Shown here: piece after piece, positions 22,111 through 33,554 of the stretch
Position numbering within the stretch: the first letter of the stretch is position 1
How the letters are laid out: each line of letters opens with the position of its first letter
Assembly (NCBI GenBank): GCA_030062745.1
Contig: CP099848.1
Span: 9,011,501 to 9,075,500, forward strand
Direction of reading: 5' to 3'
DNA length: 64,000 nucleotides
From: Capitulum mitella
Lineage: Eukaryota > Arthropoda > Thecostraca > Pollicipedomorpha > Pollicipedidae
Program-made: the position numbers and the translations under genes
The notes under the pieces: model-generated
The model's input: the letters and a program-made list of their open reading frames with translations, nothing else
What the model was told of the DNA's origin: nothing
Databases searched by the model: none

Positions 22111-23299
22111 CCTTGTGAGGGTCTGCCCTGCGGAAGTTGCCATGGTCAGTTAACTGGCATCCGGGCTGCCTCGACTGACGTGGGTTTAGGTGACGGTCGT
22201 TTGGACTGTCCGGTTAGTCAAATGCCGTGCGGTGCGTTCTGATATCCGGCCTCTGGACCCGGTAGTGGACGGCTGACGGAGGCCTTTCCTGGGGAGGAAC
22301 CACTCGTACCTGTCGATAACATGGCGTGCCGTAAAGGAAATTTAAAAATGATTCTGCGGAACATGCCAGGTAGCACTTTGTCGGAAATGCAAAACCATTT
22401 TACGTCGCATCGCCCGTTTTGAAAGAAAACGAAACGCGCCGGAGAGAAATGAAACGAACCCATGACCAACGAATCACCCGTGAAGCAGCATAATATTTAA
22501 CTGATGGCTAGTCCCCTTTTCAGCGTGACAGTGATAAAAGGTCAAGCACATTTAAGTAACGCAGTATTAGAAGCTTGTTGTCTCAATGGCATCGCATGCC
22601 ATCCCTTTACGACAACAGCTATGCGACTTGATTTCGTTTAACATTCACAGACGTCAGTAATTAGTCACATCTTTCACCGTAACCACTGTTACTTGTTCAA
22701 GCAGACATTGCAAATGCATGTCTGCATAGGAGGGATGGGACATACAGTGCTAGTCGACAACACAACACTACGCTCATATTTTGCTGCAGCACGGCCTAGC
22801 TGAGGACACGTTGCTTTTGAAAGATCCATTTTTCTGTATACTGTATCCAAGCGTCACGGTCATGTAAATAGTTGCACAAATCATTGTGTTGCGTGCCAAA
22901 TGCTATAGATAGAAAAATGCTATGTGCAACTCTAGCGTTCACTCAGTCGTATTCGAACCATGCTGTTTGGTGTATGCATATGTATGAGGCACACCGTTTT
23001 GCCTTGCTAAGCTTGGATTTAAACTGCAATAATGATGTTATTTTTTTTTACTCTCGTTTTCCTTTTGACCTATCTTGAACGCAGTTGTCTTTGCCCTTAA
23101 AGCGCAGACGCAAGGGATTTTTTTCATAATCATATAATATGCCGGGCAAGCTTCTGTGATGTCTCATGCAAATTTCTTTTTCCATCCTCGAATTCGTTCA
23201 CTGATGCTTTCTGACCACCTGACCTGCAATCGTCATTGCACAGAACAGCGCCATATCTTGCTTTGAGCCTGACATCTTGTTCTTTCATTCTCTCCCCTC
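22111..23299. other. no supported feature
   Basis: Mixed to AT-rich with only short open frames. The 17-mer AACCATTTTACGTCGCA (about 22,391) recurs near 39,276, but no wider similarity is clear. Confidence 0.3.
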
Positions 23300-23672
23300 A
23301 GAGCCTGTCCCTGCATTTCTCTGCTCGGACCCTGTCCCGCAGTTCTCTGCTCAGACTCTGTCCCCGCATTTCTCTGCTCGGACTGTCCCCGTGTTTCTCT
23401 GCTCGACTCTCCCTTTCTGCTGGACTGTCCCGTGTTTTTGCTCGCTGTCCCCGCATTTCTCTGCTCGGACTGTCCCCGTGTTTCTCTGCTCGGACTGTCC
23501 CCGTGTTTCTCTGCTCAGACTGTCCCCGTGTTTCTCTGCTCGGACTGTCCCCGTGTTTCTCTGCTCAGACTGTCCCCGTGTTTCTCTGCTCGGACTGTCC
23601 CCGTGTTCCTCTGCTCGGACTGTCCCCGTGTTTCTCTGCTCAGGCTGTCCCCGTGTTTCCCTACTCGGACCC
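23300..23672 (+). repeat. minisatellite, 25-bp unit, about 12-14 copies
   Basis: The unit is GGACTGTCCCCGTGTTTCTC plus TGCTC. Copies are nearly identical from 23,455 to 23,660 and more degenerate before. Because 25 is not a multiple of three, one frame cycles through three peptides, giving the long Ser/Cys/Leu-rich frames here. The low divergence suggests recent expansion and length polymorphism. Confidence 0.95.
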
Positions 23673-23865
23673 TGTCGTGCTCGGCGGGCCGACAGCCGGC
23701 CGAGCGAGCAGCGCTGACATGGTCCCTATCACTGCACATTAGTGACAGCCGCTACTACCCTTTGATGCATCTCCGCCGGCGTCTCGGCGATCCATCGCGG
23801 CCGCGCTCCGCCCCCCGCTGTTTTTGTCGTCAACCACCAGATGTCCGTGCTGCTGACGGATCGGC

Positions 23866-23960
23866 GCCATCAGTCAGCGAAGAGCACGCCGATGACGTCT
23901 GGGGCGTCATCGGCCGCAGGATGCGCCGCCAGTCGCCGCGGCCGCCCGGCACCGGACCGT
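23866..23960 (+). repeat. left arm of a 95-bp inverted duplication
   Basis: Contains GCGAAGAGCACGCCGATGAC and TCTGGGGCGTCATCGGCCGC. The reverse complement lies at about 24,912-25,008. Both arms encode HADDVWGVIGR in one frame. Confidence 0.8.
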
Positions 23961-24379
23961 CGGGAGACGCTGTCTGCCCCCCCCCCCCCCGTCCCCCGGT
24001 CTCGGTCCGGGTCACGGGTACCGCTGCCGGACATTACAAGAGCCGCACGCATCCCCTACTCGACGACACAGGGGGGCTTAGAGTATTTGGCATCCCTTCC
24101 CCAAATGCCTAGCACCGGAATGGCATTCTTCACGGCCCACAGCGGGATTGTTTGTAAGAATCCACGAAATTTACCCTCCCCATTGTTTTCTCAGCCACGA
24201 GTGCGCGAGCCACCGGGTGCCGCAGACGAACTCTGACCAGAAAGAAACATGATCCCTAGGCGCCATGTTATCGCCATGTGACAGGCTGCTGATGATTACC
24301 GTTCATGCTGAAGCCTTCACAGAACTTCTTCTCACGGAACTGGGCGGTACCGAGTGAGTAAAGTGGTCCGTGTCAGAGG

Positions 24380-24490
24380 TCCGTCATCACCATCATCATC
24401 ATCCCGCTAAACGCACGTGCACGTGTGCGAGTCGGAACACGTGGCTTATGGCTTATGGCCATATGGCTTATAAGCCATGGCACATGGCTT
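24380..24490. repeat. CATCAT and ATGGCTTAT palindromic block
   Basis: CACCATCATCATCATCCCGC is followed by ATGGCTTATGGCCATATGGC and the perfect palindrome ATGGCTTATAAGCCAT. Simple, self-complementary sequence. Confidence 0.7.
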
Positions 24491-24911
24491 ATACAACACT
24501 TATGAACAGCAAGAGCAAAGAACAATCAAAGAGCGAAGAGTAAACAACAAACGCAAATATACGGGCATAAGTGCTGTTTAGAAGACTAATAATTCGATTA
24601 TTTTGGTCACAATCATGCTGCCGGTCTTAAACGGAGTGTCCACCATTACGCATATTTTGCGCTGAACTGCCAATAAGTAGCCTGCGGTCTTATGACATCT
24701 GTAATCTACGTCTTGTCTCTATCTTTTACATCTATGGAGATTGAAAGCATGATTGTCACAGTTCGTGGCACGGTTTTGCCGTATTTCCTGTTCGGCCGTG
24801 CCCTATTTACAGCTGTCACGTGACTCAGGGGGCAGTGTCCGCCAACGAGCGCTTGCGCTCATGGGTTTGCGCAGGTCCGTATTGCGACATATCGGTATCG
24901 GTCATATTGTG

Positions 24912-25008
24912 TCATACCGGGCGGCCGGGACAACTGACGGCGCATCCAGTGGAGACAGCGGCCGATGACGCCCCAGACGTCATCTGCGTGCACTTCGCTG
25001 ACTGACTG
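24912..25008 (-). repeat. right arm of the 95-bp inverted duplication
   Basis: The reverse complement of this stretch reads GCGAAGTGCACGCAGATGAC then TCTGGGGCGTCATCGGCCGC, matching 23,866-23,960 with a few changes. The arms are about 950 bp apart. Confidence 0.8.
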
Positions 25009-25224
25009 ATGATTACTGATTACAGTTTTTTCTTTAATCACATTTTGGAAGTTGTACGCAATTTTCATAAGAACGGGCATTAGCCGCATTGCTCAACACG
25101 TTTTGAAAACCAGCTGTCAATGAAAAGTCGATCAATGTAGAGCATTTCCCTTAAACCAATGCAGACTAACTACGGAAAAGTATGACAAAAGCTTCACGTA
25201 GATGAAACTAGTCTCGTACCTGAT

Positions 25225-25386
25225 TCACGTGAAGAGAATCGATTCATTTTCGGATTTCCAGAGTGGGGGATCGATTCTGATTCAGATGCAATGCATTTAA
25301 AAAGGGATTGGACTCAATTCGTGTCTAGAGCCATAAGTGAATCGATTCAGTTTTGATTCAGCTGAAAACGATATGAACACACCCAG

Positions 25387-25468
<82 letters not shown>

Positions 25469-25745
25469 CCTACATTTCACTAGACACTGAAATGAAAATA
25501 ACACAAATAATCAAAATGTAAAAAGAAATTAAAAGAAAATGTACTTGCTGAATTTGCCATTGTGCTCTGTAAACTTTCTGATGAATCGATTCCCGGCTAA
25601 TTCTTCGGACAAGCATGCAATTTGGTTCCGATTCTGGATCACTGCAAGCTTTAAATGAATCGATTCAGAATGTAGTTCACAACAGTAATGTTAAATTTCT
25701 GAATCGATTCAGCTTTGATTCGAATCGATTCGGAATCAGTCACAA
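25225..25745. repeat. GAATCGATTC palindrome clusters around a microsatellite
   Basis: At least eight GAATCGATTC-like palindromes lie in two groups (25,235-25,375 and 25,580-25,740), separated by (CA)n(TA)n at 25,385-25,466. The pattern echoes the ATTCGAATC clusters at 10-14 kb but with a different core. Confidence 0.7.
25385..25466. repeat. (CA)n(TA)n microsatellite
   Basis: Runs of CACACACA interrupted by TATA, followed by an uninterrupted (TA)n run of about 38 bp. Confidence 0.95.
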
Positions 25746-25807
25746 GTCTGGATGAAAGAGAGAAGTGGTAAGAACTTTATGTGTTATATAAATGTATTTT
25801 TATGCAT

Positions 25808-25831
25808 TCCATATATATATAGCCATGTATC

Positions 25832-25862
<31 letters not shown>
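25808..25862. repeat. (TA)n microsatellite
   Basis: Two TATA runs flank AGCCATGTATCG, and the sequence AGCCATGTA recurs just after the second run, so the unit was duplicated with the repeat. Confidence 0.92.
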
Positions 25863-25863
<1 letters not shown>

Positions 25864-25864
25864 C

Positions 25865-26754
25865 CATGTACCGGGATGTATCGTACGAATCTCCTCGCAC
25901 CAGCCATAGCATGGCCTTATTATATGAAACTGTCGTCCATTAACTGTAGCCTTGACAGAGGACGAATTGCTTAAGAGTTGGTAAGCGCGCACAAGTAAGT
26001 TGGTAAGCGCACCAAGGCATTTGCCAGTGGGATAAGGTGAGATTAGCCAGGTTTGTTTTTAGAACATCTGTACGGCATATGCGAAATAAAACGGAAATTT
26101 TGCGCCGGCTGTCCAGCAGTGTCATTATTTTGCATACAATGAAGGCAGGAAAGAACATTACAGTCACGTGGAAGGTAGAAGTTAATATCTGATTTCTCCC
26201 ATGAGCTCCAATGTGGGGATAAGTCAAGCAGCTGGAAGCTGATAAGGGAAATAATACATTTTGTCCTACCTTCCATGCCATTATAATGCTCTTTCATGCC
26301 TTCATTTCGTGTATAACTGGTAACACTGGTGGGAATGTGATGTAGAATTTCGATTCCGTCCCCTATACATGACACAAATGCCCTAAAAGCAAGCCCGGCT
26401 TGCCTCACTTCACCTTGCACTACTGTCAGGTGCCTTGGTCATCAGCTGTTGTGCACGCCTACCAATTCTTAGGCACAAGTCCATTTTTCAGGGACTAAAA
26501 TTAAAAATTAGCCTTTTTCAAACGAAAAGGCCATGCTATTTAGAATTGATGCGTTGAGGTTTGCACGATACTTCGTCACGCAAAACTTTTATCACTTTTC
26601 CGTTCCAACTAGGTCAAACTTTCGTCATACGTCTCCGTGAATAGTGTGTGTTCCACTAGTCTATTGCAGTCTTGGTCGGCGTTTCAAGTCACTCGTACTC
26701 TAGAGTTACTGAAGACTGGCACTCTTATTCGTACTCAGAAGAAGGGCGTGAGCT
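25865..26754. other. no supported feature
   Basis: AT-moderate DNA. Two overlapping minus-strand frames (25,940-26,281 and 26,043-26,420) of about 115-125 codons have mixed composition but no recognisable motifs or splice evidence. Confidence 0.25.
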
Positions 26755-26795
26755 TTTCCCTTTGGTCTCCCCCGACGCCTCATCCTTCATCTGAG

Positions 26796-26965
26796 GTCAC
26801 CTGAATTCGCCATGAGGCGGTGTTTTTCGGACGCTAAATTTTAAGGCGACATAACAAAATAAATGGTCTTATCGGTAACGATAAAGATTACGACATTTCA
26901 GACCAGGACAACGTCCGCTTTCCAAACCTGGTATTGGCCCGTCCAAGCCAGAAATCCTTTACCGG
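26796..26965 (+). mobile_element. dispersed repeat, sister of 35,385-35,545
   Basis: Shares GAGGCGGTGTTTTTC, a central ATTA block, TTTCAGACCAGGACAACGTC and a terminal CCAGAAATCC with the 35.4 kb copy, at roughly 65-70% identity by eye. The family is unknown and there is no coding capacity. Confidence 0.5.
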
Positions 26966-27339
26966 CGTTAAGATCGTTTTGTCAAGCACACATTCACCTG
27001 AGCTCAGGCAAGTCGAGATCATATCAGCAACATTTACAGTGACCGCTGTCAACCCTGCTCAGACAGCCGCCTTCGTCACAGCGTCGTCTGTGACAGATGC
27101 CCGCTCCGATCTCCGCATCAGCTGTGCCGACTTCCTGGCGACCGTGGCGTTCTGACACTGGTTCGTGACATGATCGATGTCCGCTGATTCTCCGCCGGCT
27201 TCTGTCTCGGTCTCGCCTCATCAAGGCCGGCAAGGCCGGCGGCCGGGCGGCGCCCGACTGTCGGGCACTTCTGCATCGTCGTAACCCCGGCTCAGCCAGA
27301 GACGGCTGTCTGACCGCGGCCTCACCAGGCACCGGACCA
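26966..27339. other. unassigned, becoming GC-rich
   Basis: No gene or repeat recognised. It leads into the 37-bp minisatellite. Confidence 0.3.
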
Positions 27340-27790
27340 CGGCCGCTACCCGACCACCCCACCAGCCACCGGACCACAGCCGCTACCCGACCACCCCACC
27401 AGCCACCGGACCACAGCCGCTACCCGACCACCCCACCAGCCACCGGACCACAGCCGCTACCCGACCACCCCACCAGCCACCGGACCACAGCCGCTACCCG
27501 ACCATCCCACCAGCCACCGGACCACAGCCGCTACCCGGCCACCTCGCCAGCCACCGGACCACAGCCGCTACCCGGCCACCCCACCAGCCACCGGACCACA
27601 GCCGCTACCCGACCACCCCACCAGCCATCGGACCACAGCCGCTACCCGACCATCCCACCAGCCACCGGACCATGGCCGCTACCCGGCCACCTCACCAGCC
27701 ACCGCACCACAGCTACTACCCGGCCACCTCACCAATCACTGGACCAGGGCCGCTACCCGGCGACCCCACCAGTCGCCGGGTTCCGACCGT
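27340..27790 (+). repeat. minisatellite, 37-bp unit, about 12 copies
   Basis: The unit is CCACCGGACCACAGCCGCTA followed by CCCGACCACCCCACCAG. Copies begin at 27,366 and 27,403 and continue every 37 bp. The first several are nearly identical and the last three diverge. The strand is C-rich with almost no G-runs. Confidence 0.95.
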
Positions 27791-28370
27791 TATTCAGCGA
27801 CCCCCCCCCCCCCCGATAACAGCGCCCCGGGCCGGTGCCGCGCCGCCACACGGAAAGATGTCATCGACGCCCCGGCGGCGGCGGCGGCGGCGGCGGCGGC
27901 GCAGCAGATGACGCCGCCTCCGATCTGGCGCCGCTGCGTCGGACGCGGTCCGCTATTAATTGTGGCCACGGCTGCCGCTGCCGACGGTCGGAGTCCGCTG
28001 GCACCTCCGACCGTCGGAGGGGGTGTGGCGCCGCGGCCGGGGGAGCCACACCCCCTCCCCCTCCCTCCCGACTGCGCTCCCCCTGGGCGGGCGAGCATGA
28101 CCGATGGCGGCCGTGCCGGCGTTCCCCTCCCCGCTGTGGCTCGGGGAGTCCGGGTGGGGAGCGAGGGAATGCTGGAGCGGCAGCCAGGAGCCGGGCCGCC
28201 ACGAGCTCTGCACCAGCCGGCACGACCTGTCACCGAAAGGTCCCCGATTGGCAGAGATGTGGAGAAATCGCAGCAGCAGGCTGGACGGTGTGTTGGCTTA
28301 TATCGGGCATCAGCTCTCCGACGTCTTCATAAGTATTGCGTCAGGGTCGTATTGAATTGAGCGTAGTTAA
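27791..28370. other. CpG-rich block with (CGG)n, possible first exon
   Basis: Holds a C-run at 27,803-27,814 and a (CGG)n run at 27,871-27,902. An ATG in the context GATGGCGGCC (28,104), which resembles a YY1 site, opens an 84-codon frame to 28,355 that ends ...LDGVLAYIGHQLSDVFISIA and a few more residues. No family is recognised and no donor is clear, so a gene start is only a possibility. Confidence 0.25.
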
Positions 28371-29460
28371 ACCGTCCTACGAATTCCGCATATTTCATGT
28401 TAGTTTTACGGTGATGTCAGAAAAGGTTAAGACAGGAAATATACCATCGACAGGTCAGAACAGTATTCAGTTCAGCGCTTCATGTCAACTTTTATCCCTC
28501 AATGAACGAATAGTTTCCGATAAAACTGTCAGCGTTTCCCGAAAGTATTTTATTGCAAATTCATACTCAAGGAGCGAAAGCCGCAAATCCTATGCCTAAG
28601 ATTTTGTTTAACAGACAGTTCATTTGTTGTACAAACATCGATGAAAATATCAACTGTTGAGGTATGTTGGGCGGACGTGGTCGGCTGCGCAGAAGCGCCA
28701 GCTCTCCCGGTCTGTTTGCGGACTCCGCTGGGAATTGTGGGTGGCGTTTTCATCAGGGACCAAAATCAGCGCGCACCTATAATGACAGTGCGCATGCACA
28801 CGCTGCACGCGTGGCCTGCGCCCCCCCCCCCCCCACCCGGACGGGGGGCGGGGAGGGACCGCCGAGCGTCGACCACTAATTCGATGACAGCTGGCGCCGC
28901 CGGCCGCGGCTCGGTGATTGCCGTCTCGCGTGACCTGGCCTGACCTGTTGCCAACGCCGAAACGCCACAACAAACATCCTACAAGGCACGGACGACGGCC
29001 GAGCCCCGGACGACACTGGCTGGCCTCAGCTGCGAGGCAGACGGCCGGGCGCGGAGCCGACTTCCGGCCAGTCGGTCTGCTGAACTTACACGGTCTCGGC
29101 GAACACCGTAACGCCCTCTTTTGGCGAAAAGGAAGGGCTGAAATGGCATACTACATTGATTAAGTAGGACGACGCTTAGTTGGAAATGGTGAATGGTAGC
29201 ATGTCGGTAGACACTTGACGTGTCGCGTGGGTATGAGCATCGATATGGTGTCTGAACTGACTGGACGTGCTTGTGACAAAAGTACTGCTCCAAATGATTG
29301 ACATATTTCCAGCAGAAGTGAATTGCAGCTCCGTTGTAAGTCGAAACGCCAGCCGCTGGTTGACAGGTTCACATGGCTCAAAATAACGACAATTTGTTGT
29401 TCGCGAAGTTAAATAAAAAAATACACTTACGTTCCTTATTGTGTGGAACTGGACTCCCGC
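28371..29460. other. no supported feature
   Basis: Includes a C-run at 28,820-28,834 facing a GGGGGGCGGGGAGG run and a GC-rich patch to 29,110. No gene or known repeat was recognised. Confidence 0.3.
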
Positions 29461-29471
29461 TCTGTAATAAT

Positions 29472-29496
29472 TAACACTCCTGCTACAGGAGTGTTA
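29472..29496. repeat. 11-bp perfect hairpin
   Basis: TAACACTCCTG, loop CTA, CAGGAGTGTTA. A perfect stem in AT-rich DNA. Function is unknown and there is no T-run to suggest a terminator. Confidence 0.8.
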
Positions 29497-29759
29497 CATG
29501 TTATGCTGACTAGCTTGACCTAATGGTTAGGAACACAAGCATTTTAGTTTGACAATCATCTTACAGAACAATTTCACTACTCATTTTCAAACAACTCTGA
29601 ATTTTGCTCAAGGATTCCTCGAAGATTAACATATGGGGACAACTTTCATTGCCACTAATCATTGACGGGTAGTGGGTGGGTACGTTGGGTACGGATACTG
29701 GAATCCACGTTTTGAATATAGGGTGGCGGGTGGGTATGGGTAAAAACAATCCCCCCGTG

Positions 29760-30060
29760 AAGGCCTCTACTTTCTCCCGCTCGGCTCCTCGTGACATTCT
29801 GGGCCTTCCCGACGATCTCGGCCCCTCTTGAGACTTTCAGACCTTCCTAACGTTTTCAGCCCCTCCTGTCGCTTTCGAACCTTCCTGGTGCTCCCTCTTC
29901 TTGGTCCCTTCCGACGCGCTGGGGCCATCTGACGCTCAAGAGACGTTCTTGCACTCTCGGACACTCCTGCCGCTGTCAAGCTCTCCTGACGCTCCCTCCT
30001 CTCCGCCCCTCCTGACGCTCTCTGATCCTCCTGGCGTTCTCGGGCTCTGCCAACGCCCTC
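29760..30060 (-). repeat. degenerate GACGCTCTC tandem repeat
   Basis: Repeated CCTCCTGACGCTCTC-like phrases. The minus-strand frame reads as Arg/Glu/Gln-rich repeats (RERQE, RRERQE, RKRQEG). It is an old minisatellite rather than a coiled-coil gene. Confidence 0.55.
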
Positions 30061-30400
30061 GGCCGCCCGTTCCGGTCGGGGGCGGCCCCGTTTTCGCCAG
30101 TGGCCCCCGACCAACGCTGGCCCGTCGTTTGTGTTGGTCGGCTTCCTCTGAGCTTCCGCCCGGACAGGCGAGCCTTCCGCCCGTCCGGCCGGTCACTGGA
30201 GCCATTAGCGGCTATAATGGCGCGCAGGGCGGCCGAGGCCGAGCCGAGCCGCGCCGTTCGCCGTCCGGCCGACTGGCCGAGCTGCCGCCGCGACCTGTTG
30301 GTGCCGCGTCCAGCGGGCCTGAGGCGCGGCGACCGCTGGCACCGGCGCAGGCCACCCACCAGTGGCCGCCAGATCTTCAGTCCATGTGCCTTGTTGTAGA
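30061..30400. other. GC-rich block, no gene seen
   Basis: CpG-dense with GGCCG words. Open frames overlap on both strands and are unconvincing. Confidence 0.3.
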
Positions 30401-30537
30401 TTACGCATGGCTGTTACCTTCTCTTAAGTATTTCTTTTTTTAATTGTGTTGTAGAAGGCGGCAGAATGGTAGAAAACATAATAAGTGAAATGAGTGTGTA
30501 CACTTTAGAGAGCGCTGATAGACAGAGACAGAGACAC

Positions 30538-30545
30538 ACTCACAC

Positions 30546-30581
<36 letters not shown>

Positions 30582-30588
30582 CACCCTT
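30538..30588. repeat. (GA)n microsatellite
   Basis: GAGAGAGA with a few A and C interruptions, preceded by CAGAGACACACTCACA. Confidence 0.93.
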
Positions 30589-32299
30589 TCATTGCCGCAA
30601 AATATTACCGCTGAGGTGCTGAAAATTGACGCGCAGGGGCACGTGATTCGTAGCTCAGTCGATACATGTGGCTGTTTTGCATGCCAATAGTTTCTGTCTG
30701 TGTGTGCTGGACTCACGTGCCGAGGTGCACCTCTTGTCATTTTCGCCTTTGGTTTGGGAACCGTTGGTGCCGGAGGCGCCAAATTTTGTGGTGAGTTGCA
30801 AAGCCACAAACGTCATGCATGACTTCAAGATTTAGGACATCAGTGGCAAGATGTCACCCATGTGAGCATGCAACTTGCTGGACTTGGGATCCTCCGTATG
30901 TGGGAAGTTTTCGATACCTACCTTAGTACCTATATTGAGGTAAAGGCATTAAGTGGGTGCACAGATCTGCATTAGATACAAAACTTCGATTTTGACCCCA
31001 AGCCAACCGTGTAACGTGCTGGTATGCCTCTAGTTACAGACCACTTCAGTTTTGCTTGCTATGTCTCAGTTTACAGCATGTATTTTTCCTGTACATGAGC
31101 AACACGGAGGCGTCTGTCGTCCTTGGATTGTTAAAGTGCTTGCTTATTTGTGCGAACCAAAAACTTTGTGGTTGACCCTTCGCATGAACTGTGTTGTTCT
31201 TAGCAGGCGTCAACGTGATTGTTTCTATGCGAATGATGACATCAGATTATAGGCTTCGTAAAATTATGCTCATCGAGAAGCAGGGGTATAGGTGATTTTC
31301 AGAGAAGGCCGGATGTTTTGAATTTTATAAAAGAAACCCCATTCAAGACTTTCTTGGTTCAAGATATTTATTGTGCAGCAGAGAGAGAAAACATATTCCG
31401 AAGCACATGGGGAATGGCAATTTGGTTTCTGCATTCACTTAGAAACCAGAAGAGTTGCAATTTTGTGAAAACCAGTTGCTGCATATTATGAAAGCACTAC
31501 TGTTGATAAAATAGATGAGTATATCGCAATAAAAACTGTGCCAAATCAGATATTTGAAACATTTTTGCAAATGTACGTGCCCAGATCATCACATTGCCAG
31601 TTTTTCGTAAATGTTCAGAAAATATGTGATGACCTGAAAAAAGAAAATAATGCTTTGACAATTTGTCCGGGGGATTTCAAAGTGACATCAAATTTCTGAA
31701 TGGATGCATATAACTATGTTTGACAAAATATTCCAGAAGCACACGAGAAACGTTAGTTGCAACAAATCCGTGTAATTAAGTTGATATTCTTCTAGTGAGG
31801 AACAAACAGGCGTAAAGATATACGCGGAAGGTGGGCAACCCGCATCGAAAGCAAACTACACTAAACCAGTTCATCATTACGGAGTCAGTAGTCTCATTAA
31901 TTGTAGAAGCTTGGGCTACCCTGCCACCCTCGTTTCCGCAGCGACCACCTTGCTGTGATAATGCAACGTAACTTGACAAACGATAATGTAGGGAGGGGTT
32001 ATTACAAACATCACTATTAGGGACCAAAAATATATAGGCAAAGCTAGACGAGCAATACAGGACGCCTCGTTGACATACGCGCTCTGCCCGTTTTCTCTCA
32101 AACATTTGTCACAGAAAGGCCGATAGCTGCTTTCCATTAACCCTATCCCAGTGAGCCTTGTTTTGATGACAATCCGTGGGGGAGATTACGCCACCTGGAA
32201 ATGTCGTGAAGATCCCGTCCGATTTGCAAATCTTAGATTTCAAACGATCCCCTCAAGTCTGTTCGACATATGACGTCTTTAAAATATCAAAATTGACTT
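30589..32299. other. AT-rich stretch without a supported gene
   Basis: A plus-strand frame at about 31,478-31,699 (ending at TGA) reads protein-like sequence such as QMYVPRSSHCQFFVNVQKIC, but it lacks splice signals and a family, so I do not call it. TTAACCCTATCCCAGTGAGC at 32,137 looks like a lone TTAA-type terminal repeat. Confidence 0.3.
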
Positions 32300-32679
32300 A
32301 GAGGCGGAGCCAGAAAGTCCTAAAGTGGGGTAATGTTGGGAAATTTGCTCAAAGCAATGCAAGCTCATTTTTGCAGCCTGTTTACTGTTTTGTGGCGACC
32401 AAAAGACGTATTCAGAGGCTATCAACATCGCTGAATTCAGTCAGTACGTCAAAACGATGAAAAATCTAAATTTTTCATCTTCAAATTTCATAGTATTAGA
32501 TTTCCAAACTTTTTCATAAAGTTGATTTTGGAAACGAAAAAGGAGGCGTCTGAAATATAAACATACACTTGTTACCTTCATCAGCTCCGCCCAATAAGAA
32601 TAAACAGGGGTGAAATGTCTTCTTTTATCTGGTAAACTGACCAACACAGTACCCATTTGACTGTCTTAGATCCGCCTTT
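32300..32679 (+). mobile_element. hAT-like MITE (AGGCGGAKC ends)
   Basis: The left end AGGCGGAGCCAGAAAGTC and the reverse-complemented right end AGGCGGATCTAAGACAGTC are inverted repeats with a few mismatches. The GGCGGAgCC start is seen in many invertebrate hAT-derived MITEs. No target duplication is clear and there is no coding capacity. Confidence 0.5.
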
Positions 32680-33550
32680 GCCAAACTGAAAACAATTACT
32701 TACGTCCTAGAGGCGTGTCTTAATACGTTGGTGTGAAATTTGGCTCCTGGGAGGTCACTCAGCAGTAAGCTATGCCTAATTGTGCGGACTCGTTGAAGAT
32801 CCAGCGTGACTCCGCATGTCAATGACCAGGCACCCCCCTCCCCCCTGACCCTAGTGACTGATTACTAAACCGATTGAGAGTGTTGATGTCCGGGACGGTA
32901 TAGCGGGCAGTCATGAGCTGACTGGCCATGACTACGCTCAGCCTTCTTTTTACTTCATAGTAACATTACTCTGCTTTATACGCTTGTTTACGTACGTTTC
33001 CATTTGTTATCAGGTAGTGCAGCGACTTGCTTTCTTACGTTCTTTGGTGTTAACGTATGGTTCCGTGCGTCGTTGGACTGAAGAAGCGTCACTCCTGGTT
33101 GCCTGATCTTGGGTGATAGTTAAAAAATATATTATCGCCTGAATTCATTACACGTTTTATATCACGACCAGATGTGCTTTTCCTAGATTTTTTAGAAAAT
33201 GTCAAAACAAGCTTCCTTAAAACCCCTTTTGGTGGCGTCCTTGATAAAAAAATAATAATAATAAAAAATAATTAAGATGTGCAAAATGACCAGCAAAAAT
33301 AAAGTCGTCAAGCTTCATGTCCTCATCTCAAACAGTTTAGAATGGACCAACGGAAAGCCTCAAGGGGGCCGAATCCCCATTCGCAGCAATAAAGGTAATA
33401 TATCTAGGCTGGTAACAAGAAAACCAAATATTCGTTGCGTTTTCAGAATGTCTTAGGTTTTTTATCCACCAGCCATATCCAAAGCTGACGTGATGGAGTA
33501 ACGAAGCATAATTGGGCGTGTATCTTAGTCTTTCTGCTACACGATGATAC
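32680..33550. other. no supported feature
   Basis: AT-rich, with an AAT-repeat at 33,250-33,275. No gene recognised. Confidence 0.35.
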
Positions 33551-33554
33551 ACAA

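Noticed and set aside
23236-24112. Plus-strand frames of 146-226 codons with SLLGLSPCFSA-like repeats
   Set aside because: They are produced by the 25-bp minisatellite cycling through frames; no start, signal or conserved domain supports a repeat protein.
29472-29496. A rho-independent terminator
   Set aside because: The stem lacks a following T-run, and the window is eukaryotic.
31478-31699. A protein-like frame with IFETFLQMYVPRSSHC
   Set aside because: There are no splice signals and no recognised family. A single 70-80 codon run without stops is expected by chance in 64 kb.
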